NCBI GenBank assembly: GCA_002861595.1
Contig: PJQG01000090.1
Span: 1 to 37,237 of the forward strand
Source of the DNA: Actinomycetota bacterium
GTDB lineage: Bacteria > Actinomycetota > Acidimicrobiia > Acidimicrobiales > GCA-2861595
Reading direction: 5' to 3'
Length of the DNA: 37,237 nt
Shown here: piece by piece, positions 28,880 to 36,545 of the stretch
Position numbering within the stretch: position 1 is the first letter of the stretch
Layout: each line of letters opens with the position of its first letter
Notes under the pieces: generated by a model
Seen by the model: only the letters and a program-made list of their open reading frames with translations
Told to the model about the DNA's origin: nothing
Database searches by the model: none
Position numbers and translations under genes: made by a program

Positions 28880-29803
28880 ATGAGCAAGAACGCCGACGAG
28901 ATCCGAAGCGAGATCGAGGAGACGCGGGGAGCGATGGGCGACACCCTCGAGGCCCTCGGCGACCGGGTCGCCCCCAAGAAGGTGACGGCCCGGGCCAAGG
29001 CCGACGTGGCCGACAAGGTCGATGAGGTCCGTCACCGGCTGAGCCCCGGGGGGGCGCTGCGCCGCACCACCTCGCGGCTGCGGGATTCGCTCCAGGGCGA
29101 CAAGGCGACGTCCAATGGCAGCGCTCGTGACGATACGAGAAGGAGCCGCAGCGCACTGACGGATGCGCCTCGGAAGCTGGCCGACAGGACCGGCTCCGCC
29201 TCTCAGTCGCTCACCGAGCAGGCCGCCGGGAACCCGCTGGCCATCGGACTGCTGGCCTTCGGCGCCGGCATGGTCGCCGCCGGTTTGTTGCCCCCGACCG
29301 ATCGCGAGCGCGAGGTCGCCGGACGGGTCAAGGAGCGGGTGGAGCCGCTGAAGGACCAAGCCCTCGAGGCCGGCCGCTCCATCATGGGCGAGCTGAAGCC
29401 CGCGGCCCAGGCAAGCATCGAGCAGGTGAAGGACCGCGCCCTCGGTGCCGTGGAGCAGGTGAAGGGCGAGGCCAAGGGTGCGACCGAGGAGCTGAAGCAG
29501 GGCGCCCAGACGGCGTCAGGTCAGGTCAAGCAGACCACCAGGGCCGCGTCCGGGCGGGTCCGCTCCGAAGCGAAGCGATCCACCGCTGCGGTCAAGGGCG
29601 AGGCCAAGGAGTCGGCCAAGGCCGCCAAGCAGGCAGCCGGGGGGCGCGCCTCATCCGGCCCCCGTTCGACCAGGAGCTCAGCCGCCAGCCGACCACGCAC
29701 GGCCAGGGCGGCCGGGCCCACCACGACCACGTCGGCGCCGACGCGTTCCCGCAGCCCCCGCCGCGCGGCATCGGCGCCTACGCCCACAGGCCGCGCCGGG
29801 TAA
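28880..29803 (+). CDS. DUF3618 domain protein with a basic tail
   Basis: The N-terminus has the DUF3618 signature ADEIRSEIEETRGAMGDTLE ALGDRVAPK (residues 5-33). A hydrophobic segment (NPLAIGLLAFGAGMVAAGLL, about 116-135) is followed by a long amphipathic region with repeated QVKxxA units. The last 80 residues are basic, Ser/Arg/Ala-rich and probably disordered. Total length is 307 residues. A good ribosome-binding site (AAGGAG) lies 7 bases before the ATG at 28880. It ends the PRC-barrel/Holin-X operon. The last 26 bases overlap the end of the convergent GDPD gene; the tail's low complexity hints that the stop has shifted outward. Confidence 0.82.
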   Translation: MSKNADEIRSEIEETRGAMGDTLEALGDRVAPKKVTARAKADVADKVDEVRHRLSPGGALRRTTSRLRDSLQGDKATSNGSARDDTRRSRSALTDAPRKLADRTGSASQSLTEQAAGNPLAIGLLAFGAGMVAAGLLPPTDREREVAGRVKERVEPLKDQALEAGRSIMGELKPAAQASIEQVKDRALGAVEQVKGEAKGATEELKQGAQTASGQVKQTTRAASGRVRSEAKRSTAAVKGEAKESAKAAKQAAGGRASSGPRSTRSSAASRPRTARAAGPTTTTSAPTRSRSPRRAASAPTPTGRAG

Positions 29804-30533
29804 GGACCTGTTTCAGCACCGTGGGGCGATCGGAGAAGATCCCGTCCACACCCAGGTCGACGAGGCGCTCCATCTCGGCCCGGTCGTTCACCGTCCAGAC
29901 GTGCACGACCAGCCCGCGCCGGTGGGCGGCGTCCAGGAACCGGCGGTCGAGCACGGGCACCTTGCCGCGGCAGATGGGCACCTGAGCGCAGGCAGCGGGA
30001 AAGCTCGGTGCCGGCAGGCCCCAGCTGTGCAGCCGGAGCAGGGCGACGGCCGTCGATCCCATCCAGGTGCACACGCGGTCCCCGGTGAGCCGCCGGATGC
30101 GGTGGACGCGGCGATTGGAGAACGAGCCGAGGTTCACCCGGTCATGGGCGCGGGTGCGCTCCACCGCGGTCACGAGGGCCGGTACCGCCGCGTCGTGCTT
30201 GGCGTCGATGTTCACCCGGGCGTCCGGCCAGCTCCCCAGGATGTCCTCCAGCAGCGGGATCGGCTCCCCCTGCACCCGCGCCTGGCGGACATAGGCGTAC
30301 GGGAGCTGGCCGATGCACCCACGTCTGTCGGTGACCCGGTCCAGGGTGTGGTCATGGAAGGCGAGGAGCACTCCGTCGGACGTCACGTGCACATCGGTTT
30401 CCAGGTACCGGTAGCCCAGCTGCACGGCGGCCGCGAAAGCGGCCATGGTGTTCTCCGGACGTTCCGCCGCGCCTCCACGGTGGGCAAAGGGGATGGGGCG
30501 GGGCCATTCGAGGAACGGCCAACGGGGCGCCAT
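29778..30533 (-). CDS. Glycerophosphodiester phosphodiesterase family protein
   Basis: This 251-residue protein has the GDPD barrel motifs: FAHRGGAAERPENT (catalytic His18 and the Arg-Gly), YLETDVHVTSDGVLLAFHDH (metal-binding Glu and Asp and the second catalytic His), then INIDAKH-like VNIDAKHDAA, and the closing HVWTVNDRAEMERLVDLGVDGIFSDRP. It should split glycerophosphodiesters from phospholipid turnover into glycerol 3-phosphate and an alcohol. There is no signal peptide, so a cytoplasmic role is expected. It lies downstream of glnII on the same strand, about 90 bases away, and overlaps the DUF3618 gene by 26 bases in a convergent arrangement. Confidence 0.93.
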   Translation of the reverse strand: MAPRWPFLEWPRPIPFAHRGGAAERPENTMAAFAAAVQLGYRYLETDVHVTSDGVLLAFHDHTLDRVTDRRGCIGQLPYAYVRQARVQGEPIPLLEDILGSWPDARVNIDAKHDAAVPALVTAVERTRAHDRVNLGSFSNRRVHRIRRLTGDRVCTWMGSTAVALLRLHSWGLPAPSFPAACAQVPICRGKVPVLDRRFLDAAHRRGLVVHVWTVNDRAEMERLVDLGVDGIFSDRPTVLKQVLTRRGLWA

Positions 30534-30626
30534 GAGACGGACCTGTGGTCAGCAGTGACGGGGGCCGTGGATGGCGGCGACGCTACCCCTCCCGAGGCCG
30601 TTGCGGGCGCGCCGTCCCGCTGAGGC

Positions 30627-31640
30627 TCAGGCTGTCGCTGAGGCCAACGCCGCGCAGCAGGTGTCGACGATGAGGCGGGTGACCGTGTAGGGATCGCAGT
30701 TGGCGTTGGGCCGGCGGTCCTCCAGGTAGCCCCTGCCTTCCTTCTCCACCTGCCAGGGGATGCGCACGGAGGCGCCGCGGTCGGACACCCCGTAGTTGAA
30801 CTCGTTGTACGGAGCGGTCTCGTGCTGGCCGGTGAGGCGCTGCTCGATGCCGTCGCCGTAGTTGAGCACGTGGTGGTCGGCGTTCTTGCCCAGCGCCTCG
30901 GCGGCCGTGATCACCGCGTCGTAAGACTCGCGCATGGCCCTGGTGGAGAAGTTCGTGTGGGCGCCCGCTCCGTTCCAGTCGCCGCGGACGGGCTTTGGGT
31001 GGAGGGTGATCGAGATGCCGAAGTCCTCGCCGATGCGATGGAGCAGCCAGCGGGCCAGCCACAGCTGGTCGGAGACCTCGAGTGGGGACGCGGGGCCGAT
31101 CTGGAACTCCCACTGGCCCGGCATGACCTCGGCGTTGATACCGGACAGATTCAGGCCGGCCTGGAGGCATGCCTCCATGTGCGCCTCCACCACCGGTCGG
31201 CCGTAGATGTCGTCGGCACCCACGCCGCAGTAGTACGGCCCCTGGGCCCCGGGGTACCCGCCGCTCTCGGGAAAGCCGAGGGGGCGGCTTCCCTTGAACA
31301 TGGTGTACTCCTGCTCGATGCCGAACCAGGGCTCCTGGTCGGCGTACTTCTCCATCGTCTCAGCGAGGGCGCGGCGCGTGTTGGTGGGGTGCGGCGTCAT
31401 GTCGGTGAGGAGGACCTCGTTCATCACCAGGAGGTGGTTGCCGCCACGGATGGGGTCCGGGCAGGAGAACACCGGCTTGAGCACGCAGTCCGAGGCCTTG
31501 CCCGGAGCCTGGTTGGTGCTGGACCCGTCGAAGCCCCAAATGGGAAGTTCGTGCGGGTTGTTGACGATCTTGGTCTTCGAGCGCAGGAGCGGCGAGGGCT
31601 CGGTTCCGTCGATCCAGATGTACTCGGCCTTGATGGTCAC
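30627..31640 (-). CDS. glnII: Glutamine synthetase type II
   Basis: This 337-residue protein is a eukaryote-like GSII, half the length of bacterial GSI-beta and without the adenylylation loop. Landmarks are EYIWIDGTEPSPLLRSKTKI, PIWGFDGSSTNQAPG (beta-grasp), NHLLVMNEVL, WFGIEQEYTMFK (metal-binding Glu), GINAEVMPGQWEFQIGP and GAGAHTNFSTRAMR (ATP and ammonium site), then HETAPYNEFNYGVSDRGASV. It makes glutamine from glutamate, ammonia and ATP. GSII occurs in Streptomyces, Frankia and rhizobia alongside GSI. The GTG at 31640 is preceded by GGGAGAG. A four-block GlnR-like site lies 57 bases upstream, suggesting nitrogen control at the transcript level. Confidence 0.95.
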   Translation of the reverse strand: MTIKAEYIWIDGTEPSPLLRSKTKIVNNPHELPIWGFDGSSTNQAPGKASDCVLKPVFSCPDPIRGGNHLLVMNEVLLTDMTPHPTNTRRALAETMEKYADQEPWFGIEQEYTMFKGSRPLGFPESGGYPGAQGPYYCGVGADDIYGRPVVEAHMEACLQAGLNLSGINAEVMPGQWEFQIGPASPLEVSDQLWLARWLLHRIGEDFGISITLHPKPVRGDWNGAGAHTNFSTRAMRESYDAVITAAEALGKNADHHVLNYGDGIEQRLTGQHETAPYNEFNYGVSDRGASVRIPWQVEKEGRGYLEDRRPNANCDPYTVTRLIVDTCCAALASATA

Positions 31641-31696
31641 GCTCTCTCCCGGGGTCTTTGCTTGCGATGGCTGCCACGCGAGTCTGCCACGCCGAG

Positions 31697-31734
31697 ATTT
31701 CTCTTGATTTACACGTATGTGAACGCAACGTTTC
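31697..31734 (-). promoter_or_regulatory. GlnR-like operator upstream of glnII
   Basis: On the minus strand four pentamers occur at exact 11-base spacing: GAAAC (31730-31734), TTCAC (31719-31723), GTAAA (31708-31712) and GAAAT (31697-31701), each separated by 6 bases. This matches the layout gTnAc-n6-GaAAc of actinobacterial GlnR boxes, with two good a/b pairs (TTCAC/GTAAA and GTAAA/GAAAT) overlapping. The region is AT-rich for the window. Position and target gene fit; binding is an inference. Confidence 0.5.
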
Positions 31735-31800
31735 CGGCCGAGCTCGGCGGCGAGGGACGCCGGCGGTTGACAGTTGGTTCGGCCGGGAAGACACGAAACG

Positions 31801-32742
31801 ATGAGCTCAGGTGCGCCAGTGGCACCGAGGAGCCTGGCACCACCCGGGCGTGCCCTGGAGATCGCCTACGAGGACCAGCGCTGCGTCGTCACCGAGTCCG
31901 GCGCCACCCTGCGAGGCTACGACGTGGCCGGCCGGCGGGTCGTCGAGCCCTTCGACGGTCCCGAGGCGCCGGTCACCGGCTGCCAGGGCGAGATCCTGGC
32001 TCCGTGGCCAAACCGAGTGGTCGACGGGCGATGGTCGTGGCGGGGTCGTCCGTACCAGCTGTCGCTCACCGAGCCCGAGCGGGGCCACGCCCTCCACGGG
32101 CTCCTGCGCACGCTCACGTGGCGCGTGACGGGCCACGGCACGGACCGCGTCGAGCTGGAGGTCCTGCTGCTGGCCCACCCGGGTTGGCCCTTTCCGCTGC
32201 ACGTCAGCGCGTCCTACTCGCTTGGGCCGGACGGGCTCACGTCGACGGTCACGGCCACCAACGTCGGCCGCCACCGCTGCCCGTACGGTGTCGCCGTCCA
32301 CCCCTACCTGGCCGTCCCCGCCGGGACCGTCGACCACGCCGTTCTCGAGATGCCGGCGGCGACCTGGCTGGCGACCGACGAGCGTCTCGCACCAACCGAT
32401 CGCCGCCCAACCGCCGGCTCGCGGTACGACTTCAGCGACGGGGCACCGATCGGGGACCGCCAGGTGGACAACGCCTTCACCGACCTGCCCGCCGCTGCGG
32501 ACGGCAAGGTGCGGGCCAGGCTCACCACGCCCGACGGCGCCACCACCACCGTTTGGGGTGACGCCACGGTCCGGTGGTGGCAGCTCTTCACCGGCGACGC
32601 CCTGTCGCCGCACTGGCGGCGCAGGGCCGTGGCGGTGGAGCCCATGACGTGCGCCCCCAACGCGTTGAACTCCGGCGAGGACCTGGTCGTCCTCGAACCG
32701 GCCGAGGCCCACACCATGACCTGGGGGCTCACGCTCTCGTGA
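31801..32742 (+). CDS. Aldose 1-epimerase family protein
   Basis: This 313-residue protein has the galactose-mutarotase beta-sandwich. CQGEILAPWPNRVVDGRWSW contains the family's conserved Pro-Asn-Arg, RGHALHGLLRTLTW holds the first catalytic His, PYGVAVHPYL the second His, and the end reads AVEPMTCAPNALNSGEDLVVLEPAE with the catalytic Glu. It interconverts alpha and beta forms of an aldose; hexose specificity is not readable. There is no signal peptide. The ATG at 31801 lacks a strong ribosome-binding site. It diverges from glnII. Confidence 0.92.
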   Translation: MSSGAPVAPRSLAPPGRALEIAYEDQRCVVTESGATLRGYDVAGRRVVEPFDGPEAPVTGCQGEILAPWPNRVVDGRWSWRGRPYQLSLTEPERGHALHGLLRTLTWRVTGHGTDRVELEVLLLAHPGWPFPLHVSASYSLGPDGLTSTVTATNVGRHRCPYGVAVHPYLAVPAGTVDHAVLEMPAATWLATDERLAPTDRRPTAGSRYDFSDGAPIGDRQVDNAFTDLPAAADGKVRARLTTPDGATTTVWGDATVRWWQLFTGDALSPHWRRRAVAVEPMTCAPNALNSGEDLVVLEPAEAHTMTWGLTLS

Positions 32743-32810
32743 CCCGTCCTGAAGGGGTACAGGTCGCCGGCCGCGGTTGGCCGTTGCTGCCCGCGGGAAG
32801 ACATGCAGCC

Positions 32811-33092
32811 ATGACGACGGACAAGCAGGTGAAGACCGTGCCGCTGCCCGAGGAGGGCGAGCGGATCGCCCAGGAGGTGACGGGCGCCGAGACGGTCGTG
32901 GGCGGGGGCGAGTGGCCGTCTCCCTCCACGCCGCCCAGCGGCCCGTCGCCGGGCGCAGGCGAAGAGCCTCCGCCCGCCGCCGGCGGCGGGCACGGGGACG
33001 AGCCGTTGCTCAAGGAGATGCTCGCCGAGGACCCCACCGCCGGCGGCTCGCAGTCGGTACCCGACGCCGAAGACGACCCGGCCGCCGGCTGA
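32811..33092 (+). CDS. Small acidic, disordered protein of unknown function
   Basis: I do not recognise this 93-residue protein. The first 35 residues (TDKQVKTVPLPEEGERIAQE and VTGAETVVGGGEW) may form a short helix. The rest is rich in Pro, Gly, Glu and Ser and probably disordered, with one helical island (DEPLLKEMLAEDP). It starts 68 bases after the aldose epimerase gene and ends 4 bases before the DUF2231 gene, so it probably shares the latter's transcript. Codon use is normal, which supports a real gene. Confidence 0.55.
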   Translation: MTTDKQVKTVPLPEEGERIAQEVTGAETVVGGGEWPSPSTPPSGPSPGAGEEPPPAAGGGHGDEPLLKEMLAEDPTAGGSQSVPDAEDDPAAG

Positions 33093-33096
33093 CCCG

Positions 33097-33708
33097 GTGA
33101 CACCGGCGCCGCCAGGCTCGACCGTCGCGCCGCTCGCCGCCGCCGTTCGCCGCATCCAAGCCCCCGGCGTGCTTGACCGCCCGGCCCAGGTCCTGGGCCG
33201 CGTCGCCGATGTCGTCGTCGCCGGCCGGGCGCGATCGGTGCTGCTCGGCGAACCACTCGGGCACGCCCTGCACCCCGTGCTCACCGACTTCCCGCTCGGG
33301 TCGTGGACGAGCACGTCACTGCTCGACCTGTTCGGTGGCCGCCGGGCCCGCCCGGCGGCCACCGGTCTGTTGGCCTTCGGGATCGTCGCCGCCGTCCCGA
33401 CGGCTCTCGCCGGCCTGGCTGAATGGCAGCAGGCGACGGGACCGGCCCGGCGCGTCGGAGTGGTGCACGCCGGCGTCAACACCACCGCGCTCGTTCTCTA
33501 CTCGTCGTCTCTGGTCACGCGGCTGCGCGGGCGTCACACCCGGGCGGTCGCCCTGGGCCTGGCCGGCGGGATCGTCGCCACCTTGGGCGGCTACCTCGGC
33601 GGCCACCTGAGCCTGGTGCTCAAGGTCGGGACCGCGGACCCCGCACTGGCGGACAGCTCAGCCGGGTTGCAACCGCTCGAGCAGCTCGCCTCGTCATCTC
33701 CGACGTGA
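33097..33708 (+). CDS. DUF2231 family membrane protein
   Basis: This 203-residue protein has the DUF2231 pattern: LLGEPLGHALHPVLTDFPLG SWTSTSLLDLFGG, then GLLAFGIVAAVPTALAGLAEW, RRVGVVHAGVNTTALVLYSS and GIVATLGGYLGGHLSLVL. Four membrane helices carry conserved His residues (in HPVLTDFP, VVHAGVN and GGHLSL), which could bind heme or metal as in related cytochrome-b-like or Rieske-associated membrane proteins. The function is not established. The GTG at 33097 lies 4 bases after the preceding stop. A small hairpin follows. Confidence 0.85.
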   Translation: MTPAPPGSTVAPLAAAVRRIQAPGVLDRPAQVLGRVADVVVAGRARSVLLGEPLGHALHPVLTDFPLGSWTSTSLLDLFGGRRARPAATGLLAFGIVAAVPTALAGLAEWQQATGPARRVGVVHAGVNTTALVLYSSSLVTRLRGRHTRAVALGLAGGIVATLGGYLGGHLSLVLKVGTADPALADSSAGLQPLEQLASSSPT

Positions 33709-33728
33709 GCGACCGGAGCTTCTCTGGC

Positions 33729-33756
33729 CCGACAGCCGGTCGCCGGCACCGGTCGG
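33729..33756 (+). terminator. Compound hairpin after the DUF2231 gene
   Basis: CCGAC (33729-33733) pairs with GTCGG (33752-33756), and inside it GCCGG (33735-33739) pairs with CCGGC (33743-33747) around a TCG loop. It lies 20 bases after the stop and before the next short gene. Confidence 0.4.
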
Positions 33757-33781
33757 CCTTCTGGTGGGGTACAGCACGCTC

Positions 33782-33961
33782 ATGGGTCTTCTCACCACCG
33801 TCATCCTCCTCGCCCTCATGTTCGGGGTCGGCGGCGTCCTCAAGGGCCTCGCGTGCGCCAAGAAGGCCGTAGATGCGGAGGTCAGCGGCGGCACCGGCCG
33901 GCGCTCGCCGTGCCGGGGGCCCCGTCGTACGCCGCTGCCCGCCCCCAGCCTCAGCGGCTGA
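33782..33961 (+). CDS. Small single-pass membrane protein
   Basis: This 59-residue protein begins with a strongly hydrophobic helix (LLTTVILLALMFGVGGVLKGLA, residues 3-24) followed by a short amphipathic stretch (CAKKAVDAEV) and a basic Pro/Arg-rich tail. It resembles the short hydrophobic proteins common in actinobacterial genomes, for which no function is set. A GTG at 33764 could add six residues. The end overlaps the convergent gene by 11 bases. The tail after residue 35 has no features, so the true protein may be shorter in relatives. Confidence 0.5.
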   Translation: MGLLTTVILLALMFGVGGVLKGLACAKKAVDAEVSGGTGRRSPCRGPRRTPLPAPSLSG

Positions 33962-34229
33962 CGAGTTTGAAGAAGGTGCTGTCCTCGCCGCTCGCCTTCT
34001 CCGCCTGGTACAGGAACGCCAGGTTGCTCGCGTCGAACTTCTCGAACCACTGCTCCCAACTGATGTGTTCCAGCTTGTCCCCGCCGGTGCCTCCCGGGAA
34101 GTCGACGCGCAACACCCCGGGGTCGCCTCCGGACTCGGTCCCCTTCACGGTCGCCGGGGTGCCGTCGTGCTCCTCCACCCAGCGGCGTATCTCGTCGTGG
34201 TCCGTCGTCGTGTTGGTCTCCGAGGCCAT
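33951..34229 (-). CDS. Conserved protein of unknown function (DHDEIRRW family)
   Basis: This 92-residue protein belongs to a widespread uncharacterised family with the pattern TTDHDEIRRWVEEHDGTPATVKGT, GDPGVLRVDFPG, LEHISWEQWFEKFDASNLAFLYQ and a final KLVSR. Some databases label relatives as glucan-branching-enzyme-related without evidence. The segments suggest a small alpha/beta fold with a helix-turn at the N-terminus. The ATG at 34229 is preceded by GGAGGTGAGC, a strong ribosome-binding site. It stands alone between convergent and co-directional neighbours; the GT9 gene upstream ends 87 bases away. Confidence 0.7.
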   Translation of the reverse strand: MASETNTTTDHDEIRRWVEEHDGTPATVKGTESGGDPGVLRVDFPGGTGGDKLEHISWEQWFEKFDASNLAFLYQAEKASGEDSTFFKLVSR

Positions 34230-34316
34230 GCGCTCACCTCCGTGTGTGCTCGCGGTCGCGTGGCCCGCTCCCTACCCCGAAGAGGGACCGCCGTACCAGA
34301 CCACCGCTCGAGGCGA

Positions 34317-35288
34317 TCACGCCCGTGCAGACTCGGTCACCGGGAGGTGCGCGAGGGCTCTCAGCACGTCGTCGACGCTGATCTCGAGAAGGCCTGGGTC
34401 GACGTGACCGCTCTGCGAGTGGCCCTGCCTCCCTGTCCACAGCGAGATGTGCCACCGCCGATCCGGCGGTGGCCCCCACCTCGACGGCGCGACGGGCCCG
34501 AACAGCACGACCGACGGCCGGCGCAGGGCCGTAGCGAGGTGCGCCACTCCGGTGTCGCCGCACACCACCCGCGCCGCGGCACCCACCACGGCGACCAGGT
34601 CCAGCACGGTGGTGCGCCCGGCCAGCACCGCCGAGGCTGGCAGCCCCGCGACTGACGCCACGCGCCGGGCCAGTGCCAGCTCCTCAGGCCCGCCGCTGAC
34701 GACCACGCCGTTGCCCGCCGCCACCTCCGCCCGGGCCACCGCCGCCCATCGCTCGGCCGGCCAGCGCCGGGCCGGGCTGGCCGCTCCCGGGTGCACGAGC
34801 GTGGCGCCCACCGCCTGGGGAGGTACGGGCCGGGCGGGCACCGATATGTCCAGGCGGCGAGGATCGGCCGGTATGCCGGACTCAGCCAACAGGCGGCACC
34901 ACCGGTGCACCTCGTGCTCGTCCTCCCGCCAGACCGGCCTCGATTCCGGCAACCCGGCGAGATCCATCTCGGCACAACCGAACGCGATCAGGCGGCGGGG
35001 AGCCGTGGCCAGGAGGAGGCGGTGGCTCTGCGGGCCCTTCCCGTGGAGGTTCACGGCCACGTCGACAGGCGCCGCGAGGGGCGGTATCGCGGCGAGGGGC
35101 GCAGCGGGGACGACCTCGTCGGCCACGCCGGCATGGAGGGCGAGGTCGCCCACCGTCGGCGTGGTGGCCAGGATCCGGTGGTGATCCGGGAAGGCGTCCC
35201 CGAGTGCCCGCAGGGCGGGAAGGGAGGTGAGCAGGTCACCGAGGCCGAGGGCACGCAGGGCCAGCAGGAGCGGCCGGTGGCGGTGCAC
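34317..35288 (-). CDS. Glycosyltransferase family 9 (heptosyltransferase-like), copy 1
   Basis: This 323-residue protein has the GT-B fold of ADP-heptose:glycan heptosyltransferases. The N-terminus is LLLALRALGLGDLLTSLPAL with the conserved Gly-Asp of the acceptor site. The donor half carries TLVHPGAASPARRWPAERWA, GNGVVVSGGPEELALARRVA, VVGAARVVCGDTGVAHLA-like sequence and ALRRPSVVLFGPVAPSRWGP. The GTG at 35288 puts the domain start in place; a GTG at 35303 is the alternative. It belongs to a cluster with a second GT9 gene and a GmhB phosphatase, so it probably adds heptose-type residues to a cell-surface glycan. A truncated GT4 gene precedes it. Confidence 0.88.
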   Translation of the reverse strand: MHRHRPLLLALRALGLGDLLTSLPALRALGDAFPDHHRILATTPTVGDLALHAGVADEVVPAAPLAAIPPLAAPVDVAVNLHGKGPQSHRLLLATAPRRLIAFGCAEMDLAGLPESRPVWREDEHEVHRWCRLLAESGIPADPRRLDISVPARPVPPQAVGATLVHPGAASPARRWPAERWAAVARAEVAAGNGVVVSGGPEELALARRVASVAGLPASAVLAGRTTVLDLVAVVGAAARVVCGDTGVAHLATALRRPSVVLFGPVAPSRWGPPPDRRWHISLWTGRQGHSQSGHVDPGLLEISVDDVLRALAHLPVTESARA

Positions 35289-35352
35289 GGGCCCCGGGGT
35301 CACGCCAGGGTCGCCGAGGGCTGTCGCCGACCACAAGCAGAGGCGAGGGGCG

Positions 35353-35475
35353 TCATGGTGTCGCCGCCACCGAGGCGGCAGCGAGGGAGGAGACGCGCAC
35401 GTTCCGGCCACCGGCGTCCACGCCGCCGACCACGCCGCCGGTGCTGGCGTGCTCGGAGACCATGGCGACGCTCAT
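35353..35475 (-). pseudogene. Truncated N-terminus of a GT4 glycosyltransferase
   Basis: The ATG at 35475 opens a 40-codon frame reading MSVAMVSEHASTGGVVGGVD followed by AGGRNVRVSSLAAASVAATP. 'VAMVSEHASPL..LGGVDAGGQNVHVA.LA' is the hallmark start of the sucrose-phosphate-synthase-like GT4 group. After about 35 residues the family pattern is lost and a TGA follows at 35353. The remaining 350 or more residues are absent, as the copy 1 GT9 gene begins 65 bases later. It is a deletion stub in the middle of a glycosylation cluster. Confidence 0.75.
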
Positions 35476-35489
35476 GAGGGGACCCGCAC

Positions 35490-36545
35490 CTACGCCGCCT
35501 CCCGCTTCTGGCGGGCCAGGTCGCCCACCGCCAAGACCACCTCGTCCACCTCGACACCGCCGAGGCAGGGCTGGCCCTCCAGCGGGCAGACCCGGGCCCG
35601 GCAGCCGGCGCACTCGATGTCCTGGTCGCCCAGGAGGAGGTGCGGCACCCGCCAGGGGCGCCAACGAGCGGCGGGCACGGTGGGGGCGAAGAGCGAGACA
35701 ACCGGGGTCCCCACCGCTGCGGACAGGTGGGCGGGCCCGGTGTTGCCGACCACGACGACGACGGCCCCGGCCAGGACCTCGGCCAGGCCCTGGAGGTCGA
35801 CGGCGCCGCCCAGGTCAAGGCTTCCCCCGCCCGGGGCGCCGGCGGCCACGAGGGCGCACAGCTCGCGCTCGGACGGGCCGCCGGTGACGACGACGGGCCA
35901 ACCGGCGCCCGCCAAGCTCCCCACCAGCTCGGCGTTGCGCTCCGGCGACCAGGCCCGGGCGGGCACGGACGCCCCGGGGTGCACCACCACGTAGGGGTCC
36001 GTCGGCAAGCCGGCCGGACGGCTCCCGGGGCGGCGCAGGACCTGGAGACGGCCGCCGTCGCCCTCGGGCAGGTGATAGCCGAAGGCGGCGGCGAGGGAGA
36101 GGTTGCGCTCCACCTCGTGAACGTCGTCGGGCACGGCGTGGCGGACGTCGAGGAGGGTGCCGGGGTAGTCGACGCTGATGGCGGCGATCTGGGGCACTCC
36201 GGCCATCCGGAGCAGGAGGGCCAGCGGGAGGGGCGACTGGTGGAACGACGTCATCACCAGGGCCCGGTCGATGTGGAGCGACGCCAGCCGCTCCACCAGG
36301 TCGGTGACCTCGCGGGGCGCAAGAGGCGGCGGGTCGGCGGCCACCCACACCGCCTCGAAGGCCACGATGTCGTCCACGCCCGGTAGGAGCCGGGCGGCGG
36401 CGAGGGCGCGGGGACTGCACAGGTAGCTGACCCGGTCGGCCTCGCTGGCCACCGCACGTACCGCAGGGCCCGTGAGCAGCACGTCGCCGTCGCTGTCCAG
36501 GCGCGCCACGAGCACGTGGGCCGCCCCGGCTCCCGAGGCGCTCAC
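35490..36545 (-). CDS. Glycosyltransferase family 9 (heptosyltransferase-like), copy 2
   Basis: This 351-residue protein is a second GT9. AHVLVARLDSDGDVLLTGPA is the N-terminal acceptor region with the conserved Asp/Gly turn. VVVHPGASVPARAWSPERNA, AGWPVVVTGGPSERELCALV, VVVVGNTGPAHLSAAVGTPV and VSLFAPTVPAARWRP form the ADP-sugar-binding half. A Cys-rich motif (IECAGCRARVCPLEGQPCLG) near the C-terminus recurs in heptosyltransferases and may bind metal. The GTG at 36545 overlaps the stop of the GmhB-like gene (GTGA), so translation is coupled. It shares low but clear pattern similarity with copy 1, suggesting old duplication or two different linkages. Confidence 0.9.
   Translation of the reverse strand: MSASGAGAAHVLVARLDSDGDVLLTGPAVRAVASEADRVSYLCSPRALAAARLLPGVDDIVAFEAVWVAADPPPLAPREVTDLVERLASLHIDRALVMTSFHQSPLPLALLLRMAGVPQIAAISVDYPGTLLDVRHAVPDDVHEVERNLSLAAAFGYHLPEGDGGRLQVLRRPGSRPAGLPTDPYVVVHPGASVPARAWSPERNAELVGSLAGAGWPVVVTGGPSERELCALVAAGAPGGGSLDLGGAVDLQGLAEVLAGAVVVVVGNTGPAHLSAAVGTPVVSLFAPTVPAARWRPWRVPHLLLGDQDIECAGCRARVCPLEGQPCLGGVEVDEVVLAVGDLARQKREAA

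Noticed and set aside
30822-32561. A 579-codon plus-strand open frame across glnII and into the epimerase gene
   Set aside because: It is antisense to glnII and out of frame with the epimerase, and its composition is that of a shadow frame in GC-rich DNA.
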